A DNA stretch of 25,150 nucleotides from Desulfosarcina sp. GTDB taxonomy: Bacteria; Desulfobacterota; Desulfobacteria; Desulfobacterales; Desulfosarcinaceae. Positions within the stretch are counted from its first letter, which is position 1. Each line of letters begins with the position of its first letter. A program made the position numbers and the translations under genes. This document shows positions 1 through 7,834 of the stretch, piece by piece. The DNA is taken from contig JAGTUY010000391.1 of assembly GCA_018224455.1 (NCBI GenBank), positions 1-25,150 of the forward strand, written 5' to 3'. Below the pieces are notes generated by a model. It worked only from the letters and a program-made list of their open reading frames with translations. It ran no database searches and had not been told where the DNA came from.

Positions 1-1107
1 GTCGGAATACTCAAAGAGATCAAGACGGAAGAGAACCGCGTGTGCATGACCCCGGCGGGCGTTGAAATCATGAAAATGAACGGGCATGAGATGCTGGTCG
101 AGAAAAATGCCGGTGCCGGCAGCGGCTTCGCCGACGAGGCCTACGTCAAGGCCGGGGCCCGGATGATCGACACGCCCAGGGAGATCTTCGCGGCAGCCGA
201 CATGGTCATGCATGTCAAAGAACCCCTGCCGCCCGAGTACGACCTGATCCGGCCGGGCCAGATCGTCTTCACCTACCTGCACCTGGCCGCCGACGAGACC
301 CAGACCCGGGCATTGATCAAGAGCAAGTCCGTGAGCATCGCCTACGAGACGATCCAAAAGGCCGACGGCAGCCTGCCCCTGTTGACCCCCATGAGCGAAG
401 TGGCCGGGCGCATGGCCATCCAGCAGGGGGCCAAGTACCTGGAGATGGCCCAGGGCGGCCACGGGGTGCTGCTGGGCGGCGTTCCCGGGGTAGACCCGGG
501 CACGGTGGTGGTGATCGGCGGCGGCGTGGTGGGGGTCAACGCGGCCAAGATGGCCTGCGGGCTGGGTGCCAAGGTCTATCTGCTGGACATGAACCTGGAC
601 CGGCTGCGCTACCTGAGCGACGTGATGCCGGCCAACTGCTTCACCTTGATGTCCAGCCCGGCGACGATCCGCAAGCTGGTCCAGTTGGCCGACGTGGTGG
701 TGGGTGCGGTGCTGATCCCCGGGGCCAAGGCGCCGCGGCTGGTGACCCGCAAGATGCTGGGAACCATGAAAAAGGGCAGTGTGCTGGTGGACGTGGCCAT
801 CGACCAGGGGGGCTGTTTCGAGACCTCCAAGGCCACCACCCACGGCAAGCCGACCTATGTGATCGACGGGGTGATCCACTACTGTGTGGCCAACATGCCC
901 GGAGCGGTGGCCAAGACCTCGACCCTGGCCCTGACCAACGCCACCTTGCCCTATGCGGTGCAGATCGCCAACAAAGGCTGGAAAAAGGCCATGCAGGAGA
1001 ACGAAGAGATTCGGCTGGGGGCCAACGTGATCGACGGCAAGGTCACCTACCGGGCCGTCGCCGAGGCTTTCGGTATGGAATATGTCCAACCCGAAAAATT
1101 CTTTTAG
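1..1107 (+). CDS. ald: Alanine dehydrogenase (5' edge cut by window)
   Basis: Catalyses the reversible NAD-dependent conversion of L-alanine to pyruvate and ammonium in the cytoplasm. The frame is open from base 1 and begins VGILKEIKTEENRV, the usual N-terminus of the family, so only the start codon or one to two residues are missing; 368 residues are visible against a usual length of about 370. A KEPLPPEY segment, the LTPMSEVAGRMA segment and a Rossmann motif IGGGVVGVNAAKMA (about residues 170-185) are all present, followed by a VDQGG-like segment (IDQGGCFE). It is followed by a same-strand GntR regulator. With the glutamate dehydrogenase and transhydrogenase operon facing it, it suggests a local amino-acid and redox module; that link is inferred. 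Confidence 0.93.
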   Translation, partial: VGILKEIKTEENRVCMTPAGVEIMKMNGHEMLVEKNAGAGSGFADEAYVKAGARMIDTPREIFAAADMVMHVKEPLPPEYDLIRPGQIVFTYLHLAADETQTRALIKSKSVSIAYETIQKADGSLPLLTPMSEVAGRMAIQQGAKYLEMAQGGHGVLLGGVPGVDPGTVVVIGGGVVGVNAAKMACGLGAKVYLLDMNLDRLRYLSDVMPANCFTLMSSPATIRKLVQLADVVVGAVLIPGAKAPRLVTRKMLGTMKKGSVLVDVAIDQGGCFETSKATTHGKPTYVIDGVIHYCVANMPGAVAKTSTLALTNATLPYAVQIANKGWKKAMQENEEIRLGANVIDGKVTYRAVAEAFGMEYVQPEKFF

Positions 1108-1161
1108 GCGGGTTGGTGGTGAAGGTGCGGCGTTGCCCCCCTGAAAATTGCTGAAAAGCCG

Positions 1162-1200
1162 ACTGGATCAATACCCCGACGAACGAGGTATTGATCCAGT
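1162..1200. repeat. Perfect 14-bp inverted repeat between ald and gntR
   Basis: ACTGGATCAATACC (1162-1175) and its exact reverse complement (1187-1200) flank an 11-nt loop. The hairpin begins 55 nt after the ald stop and ends 50 nt before the gntR ATG. No T-tract follows on the + strand, so a standard intrinsic terminator is unlikely. It may be an operator for the adjacent GntR protein, or a terminator or processing hairpin of another kind. Confidence 0.7.
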
Positions 1201-1250
1201 TATACAACCATTGGCGAATGAAACCCACCCCAAAACATTGAGAGCTGAAG

Positions 1251-1961
1251 ATGGGAAGCCTTTTAGATGTCCGATCACTGCGCCAGCAGATATATGAATA
1301 TCTTCAAAAAGAGATCCAAGCCGGCCGGCTGGTTCCCGGGTCGTTCATTAAACTCAACGAAATCAGCGAACACCTGGGCGTCAGCAAAACCCCGCTGCGG
1401 GACGCGATCATCCAGATGGAATGCGAAGGGTTCGTCTCCATCCTGCCTCGCAGAGGCGTACTGCTGAAGCAGTTAACGCTCGAGGAAATAAAAGACATTT
1501 TAGAAATCCTCGGCGCCCTTGAAAGCGCAGCACTGCGGTCTGTGTTCGACAAGATCACCCCCCGCCGAATAAAAAAGATGGAAAAACGCAACGCTGAATT
1601 GCGCCGATGCATCCAGGAAAAGACCTTTGAAGAATTCGATCCACAGTACTATTCGCTGAACATTGCCTTTCATGATGTTTTTCTTGAATTGTCCAACAAC
1701 GCGGCCATGAAGCAATTGATGGCAACCATGAAACAACGACTATATGACTTCCCTCGACTGGCCTATATGAAGGAATGGGAATGGGCCAACTGCGATGAAC
1801 ATGATCGTTTTATCGATTACATCCGCAAGGGTGAAAAAGATGCAGCCGCCCTGTTCTGGCAGGAAACGCATTGGGGTTTTGAAGCCCAGAAACCCTATAT
1901 TATAGAGTTTTATGCCCAGGGTAAACAACACATTCAAAACCCTTTGAATAGCCTAAATTAA
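1251..1961 (+). CDS. GntR-family transcriptional regulator, FadR/FCD subfamily
   Basis: A 236-aa ligand-responsive DNA-binding protein. Residues 1-75 form a GntR winged helix with the family pattern LREQI-like start (RSLRQQIYEYLQKEI), IKLNEISEHLGVSKTPLRDAI and a RRGVLL wing. Residues 80-225 are an all-helical FCD-type effector domain with the conserved FHDVFLELSNN segment, where Asp/His residues usually bind a metal and a carboxylate ligand. The ATG at 1251 follows a GAGAG element at a suitable distance. It lies downstream of ald in the same direction, with a perfect inverted repeat between them, which fits autoregulation or control of ald. The effector cannot be predicted from sequence. Confidence 0.88.
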   Translation: MGSLLDVRSLRQQIYEYLQKEIQAGRLVPGSFIKLNEISEHLGVSKTPLRDAIIQMECEGFVSILPRRGVLLKQLTLEEIKDILEILGALESAALRSVFDKITPRRIKKMEKRNAELRRCIQEKTFEEFDPQYYSLNIAFHDVFLELSNNAAMKQLMATMKQRLYDFPRLAYMKEWEWANCDEHDRFIDYIRKGEKDAAALFWQETHWGFEAQKPYIIEFYAQGKQHIQNPLNSLN

Positions 1962-2105
1962 TACCACCCAGAACATTCAGCATCGCTCACGCATGAGATG
2001 ACAGCCAGATGTCGGCGCCCCATCGTCGATCCGATTCGCTTGTGAACATAGCCTTCCAGTCGATGCCACACCCCTTCTTCATCCCTGATGTAATAAAACG
2101 ACACG

Positions 2106-4058
2106 TCAACCCGCCGTCGATCGCAAAGACGAAATTAAAATCCTTGCCGATGCTTTGGCATCCCCAAGCATCAAGATGACCTTGTCGCTGTCGTATAGCG
2201 GGTTCACGACACCCGAATAACCGGGGTTTTTATCAAAATTGCAGATGATCACGTTGCGGGCCTCATGGGCCATCAGAATCGGCATGCCCGAGATCGGTGT
2301 GCCTTCGCTTTGCATGGCTGCCGGATTCACGACGTCGCATGCACCAAAGACCATGGCCACGTCCGTATCGGCGAATTTGGGATTGACCTCATCCATTTCA
2401 AGCAGGTTGTCGTAGTCGACTTCGGCTTCGGCCAGGAGCACGTTCATATGCCCGGGCATTCTTCCGGCAACCGGATGGATGGCATAGTTTACGCGCGCAC
2501 CTCTTTTTTCTAAAAGAGAGGCCAGTTCCACAACATCGAACTGCGCTTTGGCCAGCGCCATGCCGTATCCAGGGATAATAACGACATTTTTAGCCGAAGC
2601 CAGCGCATTGACCGCCTCGGCGGTGTTGTCGGAAGCAGGTTTTACAGCGACCATCTCCTGAGGCTGATTATCCTTCAGGTTTTCTAAAAGCTGATGGACT
2701 GTCTTTTTTGCATCTCCGGGCAGCATGATGGTATTGCTTTTTTGGTACAACGGGTTCTCGACGCCCGAATAACCCGGTTTTTCATCGAAGTTGCAGCACA
2801 CCACATGTTTGGCTTGATGGGCCATTAAAATCGGCATGCCTGATATGGGGGTTCCCTCGACATCGATGGCCGCGGGATTGACCACATCACAGGCACCGAC
2901 GACCAAAACCAGGTCGGTGTGCTCAAAGTCGGGATTGATGGTTTCCATTTCCACCAGCATGTCGTAATCCACACCGGCTTCGGCCAGGAGCACATTCATA
3001 TGCCCGGGCATTCTTCCGGCAACCGGATGGATGGCGTATTTGACATTTTTGCCCATGGCGATCATCCGTTGGGCAAGCTCGGCAACCTCCATTTGGGCTT
3101 TGGCCAAAGCCATCCCATAGCCGGGGACGATGATAACGGTTGCGGCCTTCAAAATGACGGCAGCAGCCTTTTCCAGACCTTGTGCCGCGCCTGCAACCAT
3201 AGATGGGGTGGACAAGGCGACCGATGGGCTCTCTTTTTTTGATGGACCCGTTGGTTTCTTTTGTTCAGGGAAGAACACCCTGAAAAGATTTCGATTCATG
3301 GCCTTGCACATCACATGGGTGAGAATAGAACCCGAGGCCGCCACCGTTGCACCGAAGGCAATCAACAGCTGGTTGCCGATCACCATCCCGCAAAATGAGG
3401 CGGCCAGACCGGCCGTGGCATTCAGGAATGAAATCAACACCGGCATATCGGCGCCGCCTATGCGAATCGAAAACAAGATACCGAAAAGGACGGACAGCAG
3501 GATCTGGGTTAAATAGAAAACCCATACCAGACCGGATGTGAAAAAAAAGGATGACACGCCAACAAAAAACAGGCCGCCAATATTCCACAACATGAGTAAA
3601 TTGTGGCCCGGCAGGATTTGCGGCGTCTGCCTGATTTTATTGGCCAGTTTGGCGCTGGCAACCATGCTGGCGCTGAAGGTCAACGCACCGATGGTCAATC
3701 CCAACACACCTGAAATTTCGCTGACTGGTTCTAAGGCATGGGTGCTGCGCGTCAGTTCGACCAGCGATACAAGAAATGCGGCTACCCCGCCTGCACCGTG
3801 TTGGAAGGCCACCATGGCCGGGATCTGAATCATGCTGACGGCGCGTGCCACCGCATAGCCGGCGATGGCCCCCCCCAGCAGCGATATGACGACGACACCC
3901 GAGTCCATGATCCCATTGCGATACAAAACCAAAATGAACGCACAGATCAGCGCCAACGCAGCGGTCAGGTTGCCGGACTTTGCTCTGCGGGGTTCCCGGA
4001 ACTGCCATATTCCCGCGATCAGAATCAAAATAACCGAAAAGTCGATAAAAAGTGTCAT
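2106..4058 (-). CDS. pntB: NAD(P) transhydrogenase subunit beta with tandemly duplicated domain III
   Basis: Membrane subunit of the proton-translocating nicotinamide transhydrogenase. Residues 1-265 hold about nine hydrophobic helices (domain II, proton channel). The usual protein is about 460 aa and has one NADP(H)-binding domain III; this one is 650 aa and has two. Copy 1 starts with GYGMALAKAQ at residue 313 and RMPGHMN at 349. Copy 2 has the same motifs at 497 and 533, a spacing of 184 residues. Both copies read GACDVVNPAA where GANDTVNPAA is typical. Both read CNFD (N423-D425 and N607-D609) where the family has the Lys-Arg-Ser segment that contacts the NADP 2'-phosphate. It follows pntAB by 17 nt and is the last gene of the operon. 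Assignment to PntB is firm, but nucleotide specificity is doubtful. Confidence 0.93.
   Translation of the reverse strand: MTLFIDFSVILILIAGIWQFREPRRAKSGNLTAALALICAFILVLYRNGIMDSGVVVISLLGGAIAGYAVARAVSMIQIPAMVAFQHGAGGVAAFLVSLVELTRSTHALEPVSEISGVLGLTIGALTFSASMVASAKLANKIRQTPQILPGHNLLMLWNIGGLFFVGVSSFFFTSGLVWVFYLTQILLSVLFGILFSIRIGGADMPVLISFLNATAGLAASFCGMVIGNQLLIAFGATVAASGSILTHVMCKAMNRNLFRVFFPEQKKPTGPSKKESPSVALSTPSMVAGAAQGLEKAAAVILKAATVIIVPGYGMALAKAQMEVAELAQRMIAMGKNVKYAIHPVAGRMPGHMNVLLAEAGVDYDMLVEMETINPDFEHTDLVLVVGACDVVNPAAIDVEGTPISGMPILMAHQAKHVVCCNFDEKPGYSGVENPLYQKSNTIMLPGDAKKTVHQLLENLKDNQPQEMVAVKPASDNTAEAVNALASAKNVVIIPGYGMALAKAQFDVVELASLLEKRGARVNYAIHPVAGRMPGHMNVLLAEAEVDYDNLLEMDEVNPKFADTDVAMVFGACDVVNPAAMQSEGTPISGMPILMAHEARNVIICNFDKNPGYSGVVNPLYDSDKVILMLGDAKASARILISSLRSTAG
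2423..2483. repeat. Direct repeat copy A inside pntB domain III duplication
   Basis: A 61-bp segment that matches 2975-3035 with a single mismatch at a 552-bp offset (184 codons). It encodes the PVAGRMPGHMNVLLAEA region of the second domain III copy. Such DNA identity over this stretch suggests a recent duplication, gene conversion or strong constraint, and allows recombinational loss or gain of one domain. Confidence 0.9.
2975..3035. repeat. Direct repeat copy B inside pntB domain III duplication
   Basis: Partner of 2423-2483, differing only at one base (cacattc versus cacgttc). It encodes the same RMPGHMNVLLAEA region in the first domain III copy. Confidence 0.9.
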
Positions 4059-4075
4059 GGTCCGATGGGTTTCGT

Positions 4076-4375
4076 TTATGGGTTTTTGGGTGTCGGCCGT
4101 TTTTCCCTGAAAAGCCTCAGCATTCTGTCCGTAATGGCAAAACCGCCGACGACATTGAAGGTGGCCGTAACTATGGCCAGTGCACCCAGCACCTTTTCGA
4201 CAACCGATGTCTCTACTGAAAAGAGAATCAACGCGCCTAAAATGGTAACTGCGGAAATGGCGTTGGTCATGGACATCAAGGGCGTGTGCAGCAAAGACGG
4301 CACCCTGGATATCAGCAGGTAACCGATAATAAAGGAGGCGATGAAAACGCCGGCCATCAAAATTAAGTTTGCCAT
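4076..4375 (-). CDS. pntAB: NAD(P) transhydrogenase subunit alpha part 2
   Basis: A 99-aa membrane protein that supplies the alpha-subunit transmembrane helices of domain II in three-subunit transhydrogenases. Three hydrophobic helices are visible: about residues 4-23, 37-53 and 60-82, the last including LGALAIVTATFNVVGGFAI. The family HTPLMSMTNAISA segment is at about 30-42. The start ATG is preceded by AGAGG at a good distance. It lies 18 nt after pntAA and 17 nt before pntB, as in other split PntA operons. Confidence 0.95.
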   Translation of the reverse strand: MANLILMAGVFIASFIIGYLLISRVPSLLHTPLMSMTNAISAVTILGALILFSVETSVVEKVLGALAIVTATFNVVGGFAITDRMLRLFREKRPTPKNP

Positions 4376-4393
4376 TTGTGGGCCTCTTTCCGG

Positions 4394-5563
4394 TTAATTG
4401 GACAACTCACCGCGCATGGCCTTGAGGGCGCCCTGGTGGTGGATGATTGAACGATGGGTGACGAGAGAACTTTCTACAATTTCATCTTTCAGATCGAGTT
4501 CGCCCACACCGTTTTTGAAAAGATTTTCCACATAGTAGTACATGTTGTTGGCGTACAGCCAGCTGGCATGCACCGCCATCCTGCCGGGGATATTCTGGAT
4601 CCCGCAAATATTGACGCCCAGGCGCTGAATAAACCGTCCCGGTACGGTAATCTCACAGTTGCCACCCTGGTCGACAGACACATCCATAATGACCGAACCC
4701 GGCTTCATGCTGGCCACCATTTTCTCGGTAACCAGGATGGGTGCGACTTCACCCGGCACCAGCGCGCTGAGGATGACCACATCCGCCTCTTCCAAACGGG
4801 GGCCGATCAGGCGCTGTTCAATCTCGAGCCACTCGTCTTCCAAAGCTTGGGCATAACCGCCCTTGCCGACGGCCAGTTCTTGGGGGATGTCGAATTCTAC
4901 GATTTTGGCCCCCAGGCTGTCGGCTTGGGTGCAGGCGTCGGTGCGTATATCCATGGCTTTGACAACGCCACCGAGACGCCTGGCGGTTGCAACGGCCTGC
5001 AGCCCCACGACACCGGCCCCGACAACCAAAAACGTTGCCGGTTTGATGGTGCCGATGGCGGTGCCGATCATGGGAATGAAGGTCTGCAGATGATTGGCGG
5101 CCATGATTACGGATTTATAGCCGGTGACCGTGCTCATGGAAGACAAGGCGTCCATGCGCTGGGCCCGGGAGATGCGCGGGATGCCGTCCATCGTCAGGGC
5201 GGTAATGTTTTTATCCCGAAGCCGTTTGACGATGTCGTGGCTTTCCGGTGCTGCCGGATGGAGAAAGGTGATCAGGATACTGTCATCGCGAAGCATATTG
5301 ACTTCATGCTTGTCCAACCGTTCGTTGAGGATCGGCTGTTTGACCTTTAAGGTCACATCGGCTTCGGCGAACAGGCGCTCTGCATCGGCGACGATGGTTG
5401 CCCCGGCATCTTCATACGCTTCGTCGCTGATCAGTACGCCTTCCCCGGCCGACGATTCAACGGCAACCTCAAAGCCCAGGTCGATATATTTCCTGACTGT
5501 TTCCGGTGTGGCGGCAACTCTTTTTTCTTCCGGCAAGATCTCTTTGGGAATCCCGATTAACAT
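4394..5563 (-). CDS. pntAA: NAD(P) transhydrogenase subunit alpha part 1 (NAD-binding domain I)
   Basis: Soluble NAD(H)-binding domain I of the transhydrogenase, 389 aa, close to the usual split-subunit length of about 380. It begins IGIPKEILPEEKRVA, shared with alanine dehydrogenase. It has the Rossmann motif GAGVVGLQAVATARRLG (about 183-199) ending in the acidic AMDIR expected for NAD rather than NADP. A GKGGYAQ mobile-loop segment and the DVSVDQGG segment follow. The ATG is preceded by GAGGTG. It lies 58 nt downstream of gdhA and begins the pntAA-pntAB-pntB series. In the complex it would exchange hydride with domain III of PntB, which is unusual here. Confidence 0.95.
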   Translation of the reverse strand: MLIGIPKEILPEEKRVAATPETVRKYIDLGFEVAVESSAGEGVLISDEAYEDAGATIVADAERLFAEADVTLKVKQPILNERLDKHEVNMLRDDSILITFLHPAAPESHDIVKRLRDKNITALTMDGIPRISRAQRMDALSSMSTVTGYKSVIMAANHLQTFIPMIGTAIGTIKPATFLVVGAGVVGLQAVATARRLGGVVKAMDIRTDACTQADSLGAKIVEFDIPQELAVGKGGYAQALEDEWLEIEQRLIGPRLEEADVVILSALVPGEVAPILVTEKMVASMKPGSVIMDVSVDQGGNCEITVPGRFIQRLGVNICGIQNIPGRMAVHASWLYANNMYYYVENLFKNGVGELDLKDEIVESSLVTHRSIIHHQGALKAMRGELSN

Positions 5564-5621
5564 AGTTCACCTCATTTTTTTGTGGCGTTCATATTTTATA
5601 GCTGGCTTTGGCTATCGTTCG

Positions 5622-6971
5622 TCAGGTGTTGCCATGATCCATCATGGCGTTGGCGACCTTGATAAAACCAGCAATATTGGCGCCGGTAAAATAGTTGCCT
5701 GTATGCCCGGCCTGCGCTGCGGCACGCAGGCACGTCTCGTGGATATCGACCATGATGGTCCGCAGCCTCAAATCTACTTCTTCCCTTGTCCATCGGATTT
5801 TAGAACTGTTCTGGGCCATCTCTAAACCGGAGCAAGCAACTCCGGCAGCATTCGAAGCCTTTCCGGGAGAATACAGAATCGCGCTTTCAAGGAGCACATC
5901 CATGGCTTCCTGCGTGGCCGGCATGTTGGCGACTTCGACTACGCACCGACACCCGTTTTTCAATAAGTCCCGGGCATCGTCCTCATCCATTTCATTCTCA
6001 CAGGCACACGGAAAAGCGACATCACAGGCGACGCCCCAGGGTTTTTTGGCCGGATGGAAATCGACATTGAATTGTTGCGCATAATCCTCAACCCGGTCGT
6101 GGTTGCTGCGGCGCATGGTCAGCATGTAATCAATCTTCTCTCCATCGATTCCGTCCGGGTCATGGACAAAACCATCCGGACCCGAAAGGGTGACGACCTT
6201 GCCGCCCATCTGAGTTACCTTGGTCGCCACACCCCAGGCCACATTGCCAAACCCCGAAACCGCGACGGTTTTTCGATCGAGGCTGTCACCTTGCGTTTTC
6301 AGCATCTCTTCGGCAAAATAGGCGGCGCCAAAACCGGTCGCTTCGGGTCTCAGGTAGGATCCGCCCCAATCGATCCCTTTTCCCGTCAAGACGCCTTCCC
6401 AGGCGTTCTTCAACCGTTTGTATTGGCCGAACAGAAAACCGATTTCTCGAGCGCCCACACCGATATCGCCTGCCGGGACATCCGTGTTCGGCCCAATATG
6501 CGGATAGAGGCTGGTCATGAAACTCTGGCAAAAATTCTCGATTTCACGGTCGGATCGATTGCGGGGATTAAAATCGCTGCCGCCTTTCCCGCCGCCCAAG
6601 GGCAAGCCGGTCAGTGCGTTTTTCAGGGTCTGTTCAAACCCCAGGAACTTGAAAATCCCAAGATTCACAGAAGAATGGAAACGCAGTCCGCCTTTGTATG
6701 GACCCAGAGCGCTGTTGAACCCGACCCGATAGCCCGTATTGACGTGGATATTTCCATCGTCGTCCCGCCAGGGCACCCTGAAGATAAAAATTCGTTCCGG
6801 CTCGACGATTCTTTCCAAAATTCGCTCATGTTTAAAGATGGGCTCTTTTTCGACGATCACGCCGATGGAGAGAAAGACCTCGTTGACCGCTTGAAGAAAG
6901 GGTTTTTCCCACGGATATTTATCAGTAAGGGATTGCAATACTTGAGCGCAGTACGGATGCGGTGAATTCAT
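5622..6971 (-). CDS. gdhA: NADP-specific glutamate dehydrogenase
   Basis: Hexameric class glutamate dehydrogenase, 449 aa, the normal length. It forms glutamate from 2-oxoglutarate and ammonium, usually with NADPH. The substrate region PLGGGKGGSDFNP (about 125-137) contains the catalytic-site lysine. NTDVPAGDIGVGAREIGF follows, with the catalytic Asp in PAGD. The coenzyme domain has VSGFGNVAWGVA and then TLSGPDG, with Ser rather than an acidic residue after the second strand, typical of NADP enzymes. The ATG has AAGGA 8 nt upstream. It sits 16 nt after a small Cys-rich gene and 58 nt before pntAA, so the operon could couple glutamate synthesis to transhydrogenase. Specificity is inferred from family motifs. 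Confidence 0.96.
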   Translation of the reverse strand: MNSPHPYCAQVLQSLTDKYPWEKPFLQAVNEVFLSIGVIVEKEPIFKHERILERIVEPERIFIFRVPWRDDDGNIHVNTGYRVGFNSALGPYKGGLRFHSSVNLGIFKFLGFEQTLKNALTGLPLGGGKGGSDFNPRNRSDREIENFCQSFMTSLYPHIGPNTDVPAGDIGVGAREIGFLFGQYKRLKNAWEGVLTGKGIDWGGSYLRPEATGFGAAYFAEEMLKTQGDSLDRKTVAVSGFGNVAWGVATKVTQMGGKVVTLSGPDGFVHDPDGIDGEKIDYMLTMRRSNHDRVEDYAQQFNVDFHPAKKPWGVACDVAFPCACENEMDEDDARDLLKNGCRCVVEVANMPATQEAMDVLLESAILYSPGKASNAAGVACSGLEMAQNSSKIRWTREEVDLRLRTIMVDIHETCLRAAAQAGHTGNYFTGANIAGFIKVANAMMDHGNT

Positions 6972-6987
6972 TTTTTATATCCTTAGG

Positions 6988-7209
6988 CTAAATTTCAATT
7001 CCAAAGTTGATGGGCGTATTAAATGAATGCGCTCTCCTCCGGCGTTCCCTTTCATCATTCAGATCGCTTCGCTCCTTTGTCCCGGAATTGTCGAACTCTT
7101 CACAGTATAAAATCGGTTCGCCTCGCCTAAGGCTGTTTTTCAGCGACAGACACACCGAACGACTGTTACATGTACAGCATAATCCCAACACTTCCAGTTC
7201 TTGCACCAT
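6988..7209 (-). CDS. Small Cys-rich protein, unknown function
   Basis: A 73-aa protein whose start ATG (7209) is chosen because GGGAG lies 8 nt upstream; an in-frame extension to 7305 has no comparable signal. The N-terminal half contains C11, C12, C14, C20 and C36 in the pattern LCCTCN...VC...YCEEFD, which looks like a small metal-binding (zinc or Fe-S) knuckle. The C-terminal half is charged (NDERERRRR) and probably flexible. I recall similar short LC..C...CEEFD proteins in sulfate-reducing deltaproteobacteria, but none with an assigned role. It is 37 nt downstream of the 144-aa gene and 16 nt before gdhA, so it is probably co-transcribed with both. Confidence 0.75.
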   Translation of the reverse strand: MVQELEVLGLCCTCNSRSVCLSLKNSLRRGEPILYCEEFDNSGTKERSDLNDERERRRRAHSFNTPINFGIEI

Positions 7210-7246
7210 TGGTAATCTCCCATAATGACGATTAACGGCAGCGGCG

Positions 7247-7681
7247 TCAGTTCTCCAACGGGTAGGCAACGCCAACTTCGGAATGGACCCTGTCCAGGGC
7301 TTCATCGAAAAAAGGCGGCTGTGGTGTGCTTTTCAGCTTGTCGACCAATTTTCTCACGGCTGAGGTTAATTCCTCATGGGAATCGGCCGGCCCATTTTTC
7401 AACAGTTGAACCAGTGCATCGCCCGCAATGATCCTGGCATCGTAGTAGGTGTTATCGTCTGCCAGTATGGCAACGACCTGGAGGACCATTTCCTTGGACG
7501 GAGTTTGGATCTCTCCGACGCGCTTGAGCACCTCTTCACGCAGCCTCCAGTTGCCCTTGAATCGCAGGATTCGAATCAACCCCGGCTGACACGCTGCCAA
7601 TCTACCGCTATCGGCCAGTTCATCGAAGGTGTCCAGAACCGGTCCCCAATCGGTGAGGTTTCCAAAAGGGTCTTGTTTCAT
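7247..7681 (-). CDS. HEAT-like helical protein of unknown function
   Basis: A 144-aa protein, starting at the ATG at 7681 because a strong AAAGGAG lies 7 nt upstream; the in-frame ATG at 7750 overlaps the sigma-54 promoter and is rejected. The sequence is almost entirely helical and amphipathic, with repeats resembling HEAT units: RLREEVLKRVGEI, KEMVLQVVAILAD and DARIIAGDALVQLL. No catalytic motif is visible. It is the first gene after the sigma-54 promoter (7746-7761) and leads the operon with the Cys-rich protein, gdhA and the transhydrogenase genes. A scaffold or regulatory role is possible but only a guess. Confidence 0.75.
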   Translation of the reverse strand: MKQDPFGNLTDWGPVLDTFDELADSGRLAACQPGLIRILRFKGNWRLREEVLKRVGEIQTPSKEMVLQVVAILADDNTYYDARIIAGDALVQLLKNGPADSHEELTSAVRKLVDKLKSTPQPPFFDEALDRVHSEVGVAYPLEN

Positions 7682-7745
7682 TGATTTACTCCTTTTCTGT
7701 GCGTCGACGGTTGCTTTGATGAGTTGATTACTGACGGCGGGATAG

Positions 7746-7761
7746 AGCAATGACGGTGCCA
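7746..7761 (-). promoter_or_regulatory. Sigma-54 (-24/-12) promoter
   Basis: On the minus strand the sequence reads TGGCAC-CGTCA-TTGCT, a perfect match to the TGGCAC-N5-TTGCW consensus with correct GG and GC spacing. It is 64 nt upstream of the 144-aa gene start, giving a predicted 5' leader of about 50 nt. The gene for a sigma-54 activator ends 180 nt further upstream. It should drive the leftward operon down to gdhA and possibly through pntB. Confidence 0.85.
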
Positions 7762-7809
7762 GTATTGAGGTTTTTTTAACTTGCTGATATTAATGACATA
7801 ATTGAGGGA

Positions 7810-7824
7810 TGGCAGGGACTGCCA
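7810..7824. promoter_or_regulatory. TGGCAG-N3-CTGCCA dyad upstream of the sigma-54 promoter
   Basis: A perfect 6-bp dyad with a 3-nt centre, roughly 50-60 bp upstream of the promoter, further flanked by AATTG and CAATT. It is a candidate binding site for the adjacent activator, IHF or another regulator. Confidence 0.4.
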
Positions 7825-7834
7825 CAATTCAAGG

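Noticed and set aside
4454..5825. Long plus-strand frames opposite pntAA and the end of gdhA (up to 298 codons)
   Set aside because: They are antisense shadows of genes with clear family motifs and have no recognisable domain or ribosome site.
6054..6965. 303-codon plus-strand frame opposite gdhA
   Set aside because: Antisense to a full-length conserved glutamate dehydrogenase; the composition is that of a shadow frame.
7682..7750. Extended N-terminus of the 144-aa protein from ATG 7750
   Set aside because: That start lies within the sigma-54 promoter core; the ATG at 7681 has a strong AAAGGAG.
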